A DNA stretch of 41,524 nucleotides from Psychrobacter sp. UBA5136 (GTDB lineage: Bacteria; Pseudomonadota; Gammaproteobacteria; Pseudomonadales; Moraxellaceae). The stretch covers positions 1-41,524 of the forward strand of contig NZ_DHYG01000038.1 of NCBI RefSeq assembly GCF_002414005.1. The letters are read 5' to 3'. Numbering within the stretch: the stretch's first letter is position 1; the number at the start of each line of letters is the position of its first letter. The position numbers and the translations under genes were made by a program. Under the pieces are notes generated by a model. That model did not search any database and was not told the DNA's origin. It saw only the letters and a list, made by a program, of their open reading frames with translations. This document shows, piece by piece, positions 24,251-31,931 of the stretch.

Positions 24251-25132
24251 ATGAAAATTGATTTACATTGCCACAGCACTTGCTCTGATGGTACTTATGC
24301 GCCAACCGAGGTCATACAGCGCGCCCATAACGCTGGCATTAATGTACTGGCGCTAACTGATCATGACACCTTGATGGGTATCGAAGAAGCGCGCGTGGCG
24401 GCTCAGGCTTGCAATATACAATTAATCAATGGGGTTGAAATCAGCTGCGAGCATACGCTTAGCGGTGGCTACGGCAAAAATAAATCCACCAAAAAAATCA
24501 TTCATGTGCTTGGATTAGATTTTACTGACTTTGATCAAATGCATGCTACCTTGCAACAATTGCAAGACAGCCGTGCCACGCGCGGTCAACGTATCACTGA
24601 AAAACTCAGCGAGCTATTAGATATTGATTATGCTGAGCTTTGGCAAGCAGTCTGTGATAAGGCAGGCGGCAATCCGCAAGCGGTAGGGCGGGCACACATT
24701 GGCCAAGTGTTGTTTGAGCGCGGCGAGGTAAAAACCGTACAAAAAGCCTTTGATAAATATCTGGCGGATAATAAGCCGGCCTATGTGGCGATTGAAGCGT
24801 TAACGATGCAGCATGGTATCGAGCTGATTCATGCTTGCGGCGGCAAGGCAGTACTCGCGCACCCGACGCGCTACCAGTTATCCGCCACCCGCGTGCGTAA
24901 ACTGATTGAAGAGTTTGCCCAGCTTGGCGGTGATGCTTGTGAGTTACCATCAAATAGCGAACCGATTAGTACCCGCAGAATGGTCGATCGCAGCATTGCT
25001 GAACATCAGCTTGCCGCCTCCATCGGCAGTGACTTTCATGGCAGTAATATGCCGTGGCGACGCTTGGGCGATGTGCCGCACCTCAACCCTGAGCAGCAAG
25101 GCGTTTGGCAGTCGTTTGCGGCATTGGCTTAG
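24251..25132 (+). CDS. rnm: PHP-domain phosphoesterase (YciV/RnaAM-like)
   Basis: A 293-residue PHP-family enzyme. The E. coli relative (YciV/TrpH, RNase AM) hydrolyses 3',5'-nucleoside bisphosphates and trims RNA 5' ends. Metal-binding motifs are seen: HCHSTCSDGTYAP (His6, His8, Asp13), LALTDHDTLMGIEEA, NGVEISCEH, the later AVLAHPTRY, and GSDFHGSNMPWRRLG at the C-terminus. The length matches the family. It sits next to yciB as in other gammaproteobacteria. I infer the same activity, but other PHP phosphoesterases cannot be excluded. Confidence 0.9.
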   Translation: MKIDLHCHSTCSDGTYAPTEVIQRAHNAGINVLALTDHDTLMGIEEARVAAQACNIQLINGVEISCEHTLSGGYGKNKSTKKIIHVLGLDFTDFDQMHATLQQLQDSRATRGQRITEKLSELLDIDYAELWQAVCDKAGGNPQAVGRAHIGQVLFERGEVKTVQKAFDKYLADNKPAYVAIEALTMQHGIELIHACGGKAVLAHPTRYQLSATRVRKLIEEFAQLGGDACELPSNSEPISTRRMVDRSIAEHQLAASIGSDFHGSNMPWRRLGDVPHLNPEQQGVWQSFAALA

Positions 25133-25548
25133 ACCAAAATGGGCTACCCTTAAGCTGCATAGATAAGCTATAGTCGATCCACTATAAAATAAACACAGTG
25201 CTACTGAGATGAATTTTATGTAGCCTCTGGAGTGACGAAGTCACACAGCAAGCAAAGAAAATTTATACCAGTAGCACGCCATAAAAGCTGAACTCTTTTT
25301 ATCTAGAATTTACTATAAACTTGTTTGGCCGTGTTTAAGACATAAGCTAAATCTATCTTCAAAAAGTCCATCAAAACCATAAGCTAAAATAAAATTTTGG
25401 CTATTGACGGATAAATCCATTAAACAGATTGATAATTAAAGGAAAAATTGCCACACTAAATACGTCAGTTTAGGTCTAATATAAGTCATGCTTTTTATTT
25501 TTAAGTTCGGTTTGGCTCAGTAACTTTCACTATCTGCGGTAGCCCATT
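25133..25548. other. 416-base spacer between the PHP gene and the diguanylate cyclase gene
   Basis: No open frame of interest. The first half holds copy 2 of the small inverted-repeat element. The remainder (25290-25548) is AT-rich with no clear promoter, terminator or repeat that I can support. Confidence 0.5.
25169..25290. repeat. small inverted-repeat intergenic element, copy 2 (MITE-like)
   Basis: Inverted arms lie at 25198-25217 and 25258-25277 (17 of 20 bases match, beginning GTGCTACTG). An internal perfect hairpin GTGAC-GAA-GTCAC is at 25232-25244. It shares CCTCTG (25224-25229) and CACAGCAAGCAA (25244-25255) with the complement of copy 1 at 16390-16417. The left flank (TATAGTCGATCCACTATAAA, from 25169) also resembles the left flank of copy 1. 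Confidence 0.6.
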
Positions 25549-27102
25549 ATGGCTGTATCGATATCTCATCTAGGCTACAGAAAACTCTCGCGAGTGATTT
25601 TCGAGTGGCAAGCTGCTGATAGGGCATCGCTGCTCGCGTTATTTGTGTTAATAGAAGTCACGTCACACTGGCTGTGGTTTTTGTTTGTTTGGTGCTACCG
25701 AGATAGGTTTGGCTCCTACGTAGACATGGATCTGCTCTATCCTTTGTGGATTGGAGTGACGCTGATGGTGCTGTTCTTTTTTTGGCTGGTCAGCCGGGCA
25801 TCGCCCATTAGAACAGACACAGGCTCCCTATATAAGTGGCAAGCAATAATGGTTACGCTTTATAGCCTTTATATTGCCGTGGTGATTTTAGTCATGGGTC
25901 ATAGCAGTCTGGTCGCTGGGGTTTCGCTCGTTGGCGGCGCGATGCTAGGCATGATGCTCATACGGCGGCGCTATGTTTGGAAAGCCTTTTTGGGGCATAT
26001 CGCCTTAATTTTTTTGGTTACCTTGGTTCCCTATTTTGGCTTTACGCTACCCAATTTGCGCCAAATGACGATAACTTCTTTCCCACTAGACACTTATAGC
26101 TACCTTACCTTTAGCGAAACGACAGCGATTGAAAATGCCATCTCGGCCTCTATTTTTCAAAATGGGACGCTTAGCTGGGACACCTTTAATCAACTGCGTT
26201 TCTCCTCAGCGTTTTTTTGGCGCACCACCCATATTTATATGGCGCTACCAAAGGCGATTTTTATCATCTATATGTTTCGCACACTGTTATTGATATTGGA
26301 TAACAGTAAAGCTGAAATCATGCAGTATGCCAATCACGACGAATTGACCCAGCTAAAAAGCCGGCGCTACGGGCTGACGCAAATGCAGCAAGCGTTGCTT
26401 GCGATGGGAGATAAGCAGGATTTTAGCGTGATTTTATTGGACCTAGATTGGTTTAAAAACATCAATGACAATTATGGCCATGACGTTGGTGACCAAGTAT
26501 TATCCGAGGTTGCTCAAACGTTAATGAACGCATTATCAGAAGACGCCATTGTCAGTCGTTATGGCGGCGAAGAGTTTTTAATTGTGCTGCCAGACACCGC
26601 TCACGAGTGCGCGATGAGCATTGCTCGGCAGCTACGCAAAGATATTGCGCAACAAGCCATCAAAAGTAATAACCGTGCGGATTTTTATATTACTGCCAGC
26701 TTAGGGGTTTATACCCTCACGTGTGAAGAGCGCACTCGCATTCAAAGCGAGTACAAGGCCGTGGCGCTAGAAGAAGAGGCACAGCCGCTAGCTGAAACTC
26801 AGCAAACTCATACTAATACGCAAAAATATAGCGCAAAAAAAAGTAGTACGCATAAAATAGCCACGCCAAACGCAGATTCAGAAACAGCGCGCGCGCAAAA
26901 TAGAGTCTCGCATAGAAGAAAACGCGCTGCTACAGAAGTCTCAAAGGCTCAGTTGCCAAGTGATATTTGTCAGCGCTTAATCTGTATTGCCGATAAAGCC
27001 TTATATGAGGCAAAAGACCGCGGCCGTAATAAAGTGGTCAGCGCCAATGATATGCTGGCCGCAGAAAAGGATAAAATAGCCGTTCTTTATGCGACCAGTT
27101 AA
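25549..27102 (+). CDS. membrane-bound diguanylate cyclase (GGDEF domain)
   Basis: A 517-residue protein predicted to make cyclic di-GMP from GTP. The N-terminal part has about six membrane segments (about 25-250) of no sensor family I recognise. A GGDEF domain follows: DELTQLKSRRYGL, ILLDLDWFKNINDNYGHDVG, and the active site RYGGEEF (GGEEF at 339-343). GGEEF is compatible with activity. The inhibitory RxxD I-site is missing (LSED is at its place), so product inhibition is probably absent. Between SLGVYTL (about 384) and ADKALYEAKDRGRN (481) lie about 70 extra residues, a Gln/Thr/Lys/Ser-rich, basic and probably disordered insert. It stands alone and is convergent with truD. Confidence 0.92.
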   Translation: MAVSISHLGYRKLSRVIFEWQAADRASLLALFVLIEVTSHWLWFLFVWCYRDRFGSYVDMDLLYPLWIGVTLMVLFFFWLVSRASPIRTDTGSLYKWQAIMVTLYSLYIAVVILVMGHSSLVAGVSLVGGAMLGMMLIRRRYVWKAFLGHIALIFLVTLVPYFGFTLPNLRQMTITSFPLDTYSYLTFSETTAIENAISASIFQNGTLSWDTFNQLRFSSAFFWRTTHIYMALPKAIFIIYMFRTLLLILDNSKAEIMQYANHDELTQLKSRRYGLTQMQQALLAMGDKQDFSVILLDLDWFKNINDNYGHDVGDQVLSEVAQTLMNALSEDAIVSRYGGEEFLIVLPDTAHECAMSIARQLRKDIAQQAIKSNNRADFYITASLGVYTLTCEERTRIQSEYKAVALEEEAQPLAETQQTHTNTQKYSAKKSSTHKIATPNADSETARAQNRVSHRRKRAATEVSKAQLPSDICQRLICIADKALYEAKDRGRNKVVSANDMLAAEKDKIAVLYATS

Positions 27103-27105
27103 AGG

Positions 27106-28338
27106 CTAAATAGCAGGTGACGATGTGCTTAAATTTTGTACCAAGCTTTCTAGCACGCTGGTTGCAAAGCTACCGGTCGTTAAAGTAAAGCTAAGCACCA
27201 ATGTCATCTTATTATCTGTGTCCTGCCATTCCCAAGCTAAGGCTTCAATCGGTAAACGCAGGGCGCGTCGTTGCGCTTTTACCTCGCGCTTCTCAAGGCC
27301 TGTTGCCAACTGGCGTAACAGTGGGTTTTTTTGCACAATATCGTTTTCGATAGCGGCTGCTGCTGCGCTGACTTTATCATTATCCACACCCCATAACACC
27401 GCCGTTGGATGAATATCACCGCTGGCAACTCGCGCCTTTAAAGTCGCGTCTATTTCCTCACTGGCAAATATCGAACCTGAGCCGTCCAAATTAAACACTT
27501 CTCCTGCAAGTCCGGTATTCCAGCTGCCATCTTGTACCCGCGCTGCCAATATCTCGTTAAATATTAAGCTACGCGCAGCGGATAATTCCATGCTGTTTTG
27601 CTCGCGCGGTGCCTGTTTGCGTTTGCTCTTTTTGAATTGCGAACGTTTTTCTGGTACAGGACGGGCAAACAACGCCAAAGCCTCTCTGACATTATTACCA
27701 TTACGACCAAAACGTTGCGGACCAAAATAATTGGGCACGCCAGTTGTGCTGATATTGGCTAAATGCTGCTCGACATGTTGTTTTGCCGCTAATAATTGCT
27801 CAGGCATTAGCGCTGCCGTATCAAAACCAGCAAACTGAATCTCTCGCAAGGTAATGATAAATCGATTGGCGCGGTGCGTGCCGCGGTTGAGCTTTTTATT
27901 GTGCCAATGCTGCGCAAGGATGCTGACCGATTCATTCTCTCCAATGTTTATCGGCGCAAATTCAGACTCTGGCCATTGTTTTTTTGGTAGGCGCAGGCTA
28001 AACCATTGCGTCGTCAGCGCTTGACGATCTTTTAGCCCCGAATAACCGACATCGCGCAGTGGAATTTCTGCCCATTCTGATAATAATTTAGCCAGGTAGG
28101 CAGTGTTCATGCCCAGCTTTTCAATGTGTAGCCATAAATGCTCACCCTCGCCAGTAAAATCGAGCGGCAATATCTCATTAACCACAAAATCTGTCGCATG
28201 AGCTTTATACGTTACTTGCTTTAAAGGCGGCTGCGCCGGCTGCGGCAGTTTGGACGTATCAGCCGCTAAGGCAATATCAGCAGAGGTGAATGGCAAAAAG
28301 TCGCTATTGTGGTCAGTCATACTACTAGGGTCAGTCAT
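27106..28338 (-). CDS. truD: tRNA pseudouridine(13) synthase TruD
   Basis: Isomerises U13 of tRNA-Glu to pseudouridine. The 410-residue protein has the TruD signature GYSGLKDRQALTTQWFSL with catalytic Asp104, preceded by TGEGEHLWLHIEKLGMNT and followed by NRGTHRANRFIITLRE and GVPNYFGPQRFGRNGNN. It is longer than E. coli TruD (349) because of an N-terminal extension of about 40 residues and a Lys/Arg-rich insert (QFKKSKRKQAPREQ, about 232-245). The start repeats MTD twice six codons apart (28338 and 28320); either could be used. It converges on the diguanylate cyclase with a 3-base gap between the stops. Confidence 0.95.
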   Translation of the reverse strand: MTDPSSMTDHNSDFLPFTSADIALAADTSKLPQPAQPPLKQVTYKAHATDFVVNEILPLDFTGEGEHLWLHIEKLGMNTAYLAKLLSEWAEIPLRDVGYSGLKDRQALTTQWFSLRLPKKQWPESEFAPINIGENESVSILAQHWHNKKLNRGTHRANRFIITLREIQFAGFDTAALMPEQLLAAKQHVEQHLANISTTGVPNYFGPQRFGRNGNNVREALALFARPVPEKRSQFKKSKRKQAPREQNSMELSAARSLIFNEILAARVQDGSWNTGLAGEVFNLDGSGSIFASEEIDATLKARVASGDIHPTAVLWGVDNDKVSAAAAAIENDIVQKNPLLRQLATGLEKREVKAQRRALRLPIEALAWEWQDTDNKMTLVLSFTLTTGSFATSVLESLVQNLSTSSPAI

Positions 28339-28714
28339 AAAGAAGTCGTCTATAAAAGGTGAGTCTTATTATAAAGGTAGGCGCTATCAAAAGTTACGAT
28401 TCGCAACGTGCGAGACATACAAAAAAACATCGCAAGTGTGGTGAGCTTGCTACTATCAATAAGTGCTTATTTGTACTTTAACTTTGTATTTTAACCCTGT
28501 ACTTGGGATTAATAAGTGTTTAATTACTTTAACGTTTTTAATAGGTTAAAACCAAAATCATGACAGTATTTATGTCACATCGTTTCTATTCTATTTTTCA
28601 TATTTTTTATATTTTCACAAAGATGATAAAAATACTGCGTGGATACTCATAAAAACCATATCTTAACATTCATAACCATTGATAAGGTAGCAATCGCCAC
28701 CGTTAAGGACAACT
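28339..28714. other. 376-base divergent AT-rich spacer between truD and the Rieske oxidoreductase gene
   Basis: No credible open frame. It contains a perfect inverted repeat TGACA-N7-TGTCA at 28561-28577, about 140 bases before the oxidoreductase ATG, and an AAGGA ribosome binding site just before that ATG. No clear -35/-10 pair stands out among the AT-rich sequence. Confidence 0.5.
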
Positions 28715-30349
28715 ATGACCAGCTCAACTATAAAAACCTTCACGATTGATAAAGCCGATATCCCTGATGGCGGCATGAAATCATTCAAGCAAGACGATGA
28801 CAGTATCATTTTAATCACGCGTGATGAGGATGAGTTTCGCGCCTTCGATGGTAAATGTCCCCATGCTGGGGCAGATTTGGGCGATGGTGTGCGCTGCGGC
28901 AATCGCGTGGTTTGTCCTTGGCATCACGGAACGTTTGACAGCACGGACGGCTCCTTATTAGAGCCGGTTGCCGCTGATGGCTTAACCCAGTATCCGCTTA
29001 CTGACAATGGCGACAGCTTGAGTGTCAATACCAGTGAAACTATAGATCAAAGTACTAGCAATGGCAAAACCAACAATGACAAACTTGGCGACACGCATAC
29101 CATGATTGTAGGTGGCGGCGCGGCTGGGTTTATGACCGCGCACCGCCTTCGTAAGCTTGGCTACAGCGGCAAAATCACCATCATTAGCGCAGATGACAAA
29201 GCCCCTTATGACAGAACGTTATTGTCCAAAGCCTTTATGTCAGGTGAGGCGGATGAAGAAAAACTCATGCTCGGCGGCAGTGACTGGGCGGAAGATCACA
29301 ATATAAACTTGCAATTAAAAACCACTGTCAGCGAGGTACGGCCCAATGAAAACGCCCTGATCGTCAAAAAAGATACGGGCGATAGTGACAGTGATAGTGA
29401 GACCATCCGCCCTGACTTTTTAGTCGTGGCAACGGGTGCCGAGCCGGTTATCCCACCGATTGAGGGTGCTCAGCAAAGTGGTGTCTATACCCTTCGCAGT
29501 TTAGACGATGCCAAAGCGATCAAAGCGGCAAGCGTGGGTAAGCGTGTGGTCATCGTTGGCACCGGATTTATCGGCATGGAGGTCGCCTCAGCGCTTGCAA
29601 AAGCAGGCCGTGTTGCCAGCGTTACCGTGATAGGTCGAGAGTCTCGTGTCATGAGTCATATCATCTCAGCGTCCGTCAGCGATGCGCTCATTAACCGTCA
29701 CCAAGACCGAGGTGTTAGCTTTGTCTTTAATGCTTCAGTCGACAAAATCAATGGCAATGATAAAGGGGTGAGTGGCGTGACCCTTGCGAGTGGCGAGCGC
29801 GTAGACGCCGATATGGTCATCCTCGGTACGGGCGTGTCTCCGCGAACGGACGTACTCAGCGACGTCAACGACCCTGATGGCGTCCAAGTTGATAAACATC
29901 TACAGCTGCGCGACGGCGTTTATGCACTCGGCGACATTGCTAAAGCGCCTAATCAAATGGGGCGGATGCGGATCGAGCATTGGCGCGTGGCGCTACAGCA
30001 CGGCCTTGTGACCGCGGCAGCGATAGTGGGAGCAGACGATGTCCATGACAATACTGAGCGCGTGCCGTTTTTTTGGACGATGCAATGTGACAAAAGTATG
30101 CGCTATAGCGGTCATGCAGCCACGACCGATCATAGTATCTTACAAGGCGATCTACAGCAGTTTAATTATATCGAGTTTTATTTTGATGATGAAGGCGAGG
30201 ACACACGAGCCAGTGCCGCGAGTGGAGTTGGCCACGATAAAGAAATGGCTGCCTTTGGCGAGCTACTGCGCCGAGGTCACGCGCCAACGCGCGCGCAAAT
30301 CAATGCAGGGTTTAGTGTTATCGAGCAAGCCCATGCGTTATCGCGCTAG
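28715..30349 (+). CDS. Rieske [2Fe-2S] / FAD-dependent oxidoreductase (AIFL-like)
   Basis: A 544-residue fusion. The N-terminal Rieske domain binds a [2Fe-2S] cluster through Cys48, His50, Cys67 and His70 (KCPHAGADL and VVCPWHHGTF). A linker of about 25 residues leads to a pyridine-nucleotide-disulphide oxidoreductase domain: FAD motif IVGGGAAGFMTAHRL (about 131-145), NAD(P)H motif VVIVGTGFIGMEVASALAKA (about 280-300), second FAD motif GVYALGDIAKAP (about 407-418). A small C-terminal reductase domain follows. This is the layout of apoptosis-inducing-factor-like reductases and ferredoxin reductases. There is no redox CxxxxC, so it is not a disulphide reductase. The electron acceptor is unknown; no partner oxygenase or ferredoxin gene lies nearby. 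Confidence 0.9.
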   Translation: MTSSTIKTFTIDKADIPDGGMKSFKQDDDSIILITRDEDEFRAFDGKCPHAGADLGDGVRCGNRVVCPWHHGTFDSTDGSLLEPVAADGLTQYPLTDNGDSLSVNTSETIDQSTSNGKTNNDKLGDTHTMIVGGGAAGFMTAHRLRKLGYSGKITIISADDKAPYDRTLLSKAFMSGEADEEKLMLGGSDWAEDHNINLQLKTTVSEVRPNENALIVKKDTGDSDSDSETIRPDFLVVATGAEPVIPPIEGAQQSGVYTLRSLDDAKAIKAASVGKRVVIVGTGFIGMEVASALAKAGRVASVTVIGRESRVMSHIISASVSDALINRHQDRGVSFVFNASVDKINGNDKGVSGVTLASGERVDADMVILGTGVSPRTDVLSDVNDPDGVQVDKHLQLRDGVYALGDIAKAPNQMGRMRIEHWRVALQHGLVTAAAIVGADDVHDNTERVPFFWTMQCDKSMRYSGHAATTDHSILQGDLQQFNYIEFYFDDEGEDTRASAASGVGHDKEMAAFGELLRRGHAPTRAQINAGFSVIEQAHALSR

Positions 30350-30376
30350 TAGTCAAAACTGATACGTATTATTATG

Positions 30377-30410
30377 AAGGCTGGCTTGGTTATCCGAGCC
30401 AGCCTTTTAT
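30377..30410 (+). terminator. intrinsic terminator after the Rieske oxidoreductase gene
   Basis: A perfect 10-base stem AAGGCTGGCT (30377-30386) with AGCCAGCCTT (30397-30406), a 10-base loop and T's afterwards, 27 bases after the stop codon. Confidence 0.9.
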
Positions 30411-30455
30411 ACGATAGATTTTTATAAAATATGAACGGAAAAGGAAAATCAATGT

Positions 30456-31109
30456 ATGAATAAAGATGCCATAAATAAAGACGCTATAAATAAAAATCAG
30501 ACGAATAGAGAAGCCGTATTTTTACGCCAAGCCGAAGCAGAAGATATTGACGCGCTAGAGCAATTATTAAATCGCTGCTACCGGCAAGCAGAAGGCTGGA
30601 CCAATGAGGCGGATTTAATCGGTGGTATTCGCACCACCAAAGACGAGCTATTAGCCCTTATTGCTGACCCCAAACACTACGTTTTTATTTATCCAAAAAC
30701 CACGTCAGGTACTCGCGATGGCAAAGAAACAGGCGAGTTGTTAGGCTGTATCGCGGTCGATATAAAAGACGATGCTGATAAAAATGAGAACGCTGGCAAG
30801 AAAAAAGCCTATATCGGTATGTTTGCCGTACTGCCTGAGCTACAAGGGCATGGTGTTGGCCATCAAATATTGCAGGCAGCAGAGACCTTTGCGCAGCGGC
30901 ATTTGCAATCAAATAAGGAAACGTCTGATAACTATCCTGCGCGTCTGACCATGTCCATTTTAAGCCATCGTCCTGAGCTATTAGCTTATTACCAGCGCCG
31001 CGGTTATCGGTTAAATGGCAATAGCATGCCGTTTCCTGTTGATGGCAACAATGGCGAACCCAAACGTCAAGATTTAGAGTTATTAGAATTAGAAAAAATT
31101 GTAAGTTAA
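30456..31109 (+). CDS. GNAT-family N-acetyltransferase
   Basis: A 217-residue protein with a GNAT fold; transfers an acetyl group from acetyl-CoA to an unknown amine. The acetyl-CoA motif A is AYIGMFAVLPELQGHGVGHQ (about 122-141, Q/RxxGxG/A type: LQGHGVG), followed by ILQAAETFA. Motif B resembles HRPELLAYYQRRGYRLNG (about 168-185). The N-terminus MNKDAINKDAINKNQ is a small internal repeat, probably disordered. The start at 30456 overlaps a four-codon reading frame (ATG TAT GAA TAA, 30452-30463) that is better placed relative to the AAGGA at 30441-30445. Substrate cannot be predicted. Confidence 0.88.
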   Translation: MNKDAINKDAINKNQTNREAVFLRQAEAEDIDALEQLLNRCYRQAEGWTNEADLIGGIRTTKDELLALIADPKHYVFIYPKTTSGTRDGKETGELLGCIAVDIKDDADKNENAGKKKAYIGMFAVLPELQGHGVGHQILQAAETFAQRHLQSNKETSDNYPARLTMSILSHRPELLAYYQRRGYRLNGNSMPFPVDGNNGEPKRQDLELLELEKIVS

Positions 31110-31159
31110 TTATAAGCCAAGCAGTTTTATTAAACCTAAAATTATTAATCCTAAAGCCA

Positions 31160-31372
31160 TTAACCCCAAAAGCTGCCAAAGGTCATCAATAACCCGGCGC
31201 TCAGTAGTAAAAATGCCATGATAATTAAACGCTTAAACCAGTTAAAAGCGGGCAAGCGCGTGGCATTATCATTAGACATCAAATAAGCAAACAAACCAAT
31301 TAGGCTTGCAACCAAGGTCATGATGCCAAGACCAATCGGTAATATAGAAACATACATTTGCCACACAAGCAT
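31160..31372 (-). CDS. small two-helix membrane protein, unknown function
   Basis: A 70-residue protein with two hydrophobic segments (about 6-31 and 48-66) separated by a polar loop (MSNDNATRLPAFNWFKR). ATG at 31372 follows a GCGAG that could be a ribosome binding site; Met6 is an alternative start. It is convergent with the acetyltransferase gene and divergent from the secreted-protein gene at 31483. The clean hairpin topology supports it as real, but no family is recognised. Confidence 0.55.
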   Translation of the reverse strand: MLVWQMYVSILPIGLGIMTLVASLIGLFAYLMSNDNATRLPAFNWFKRLIIMAFLLLSAGLLMTFGSFWG

Positions 31373-31482
31373 CTCGCAACGGTGATTATTAAGCGCATCA
31401 TAGCAGTATCGTGATTATACTGTCTGAATAATTAGCCGCCTCTTAAGTTTTAAAAACGCTATAAACATAACAGGAGGACAGC

Positions 31483-31851
31483 GTGAGACATTTTAAGCTA
31501 CTGGTACTCATTGCCGTATTGTTACCGTTTTTAATCACGTATTCTAAAGCGCCTTCTGAAAGTACGGTTGAGGAGTTGATTGCAGCGCAATATGAGCAAG
31601 GCATTAAAATTATGGAGGATGCCAAGGCGAATGCGGGCAACGATAAAATGGCACAAGATATAAGCAGCTTGATGGAGCGCATGATGCCAAGGCTTGAGCG
31701 TGTCGAGAATATCCACTGTGACCGCGTCAAGGGTAATCAGACTTACAGGTGCAGCGCTGATATCACCCAGACAATCGCGGGTAATCGTCGCACCAATAAG
31801 ACTGGCTTTAACGTTTATCAAGTCAAAGGAGAGTGGGTGCTGGGTAATTAA
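31483..31851 (+). CDS. small exported protein, unknown function
   Basis: A 122-residue protein starting at a GTG (31483) behind a perfect AGGAGG ribosome binding site (31472-31477). The N-terminal hydrophobic stretch (FKLLVLIAVLLPFLITYSKA) is a signal peptide or membrane anchor. The mature part has a helical half (EELIAAQYEQGIKIMEDAKA) and a C-terminal beta-like half with two Cys residues (HCDRV and YRCSAD) that could form a disulphide in the periplasm. The ending (TGFNVYQVKGEWVLGN) looks like a small NTF2/lipocalin-like strand pattern, but I cannot assign a family. Confidence 0.75.
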   Translation: MRHFKLLVLIAVLLPFLITYSKAPSESTVEELIAAQYEQGIKIMEDAKANAGNDKMAQDISSLMERMMPRLERVENIHCDRVKGNQTYRCSADITQTIAGNRRTNKTGFNVYQVKGEWVLGN

Positions 31852-31877
31852 AGACTTTGCTAGGCTTTAATAAAAAA

Positions 31878-31903
31878 GCTACCGCGTTAAAGGTAGCCTT
31901 TTT
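31878..31903. terminator. intrinsic terminator between the exported-protein gene and gor
   Basis: GCTACC (31878-31883) pairs with GGTAGC (31892-31897), flanked by an A run and a T run, so it may serve both convergent genes. Confidence 0.75.
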
Positions 31904-31931
31904 ACTAATTTAGCCCAGTCTTTTCATCAAA

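Noticed and set aside
30685..31179. 164-codon minus-strand frame opposite the GNAT gene
   Set aside because: It lies almost wholly within the acetyltransferase gene, whose motifs are clear, and its translation shows no family features.
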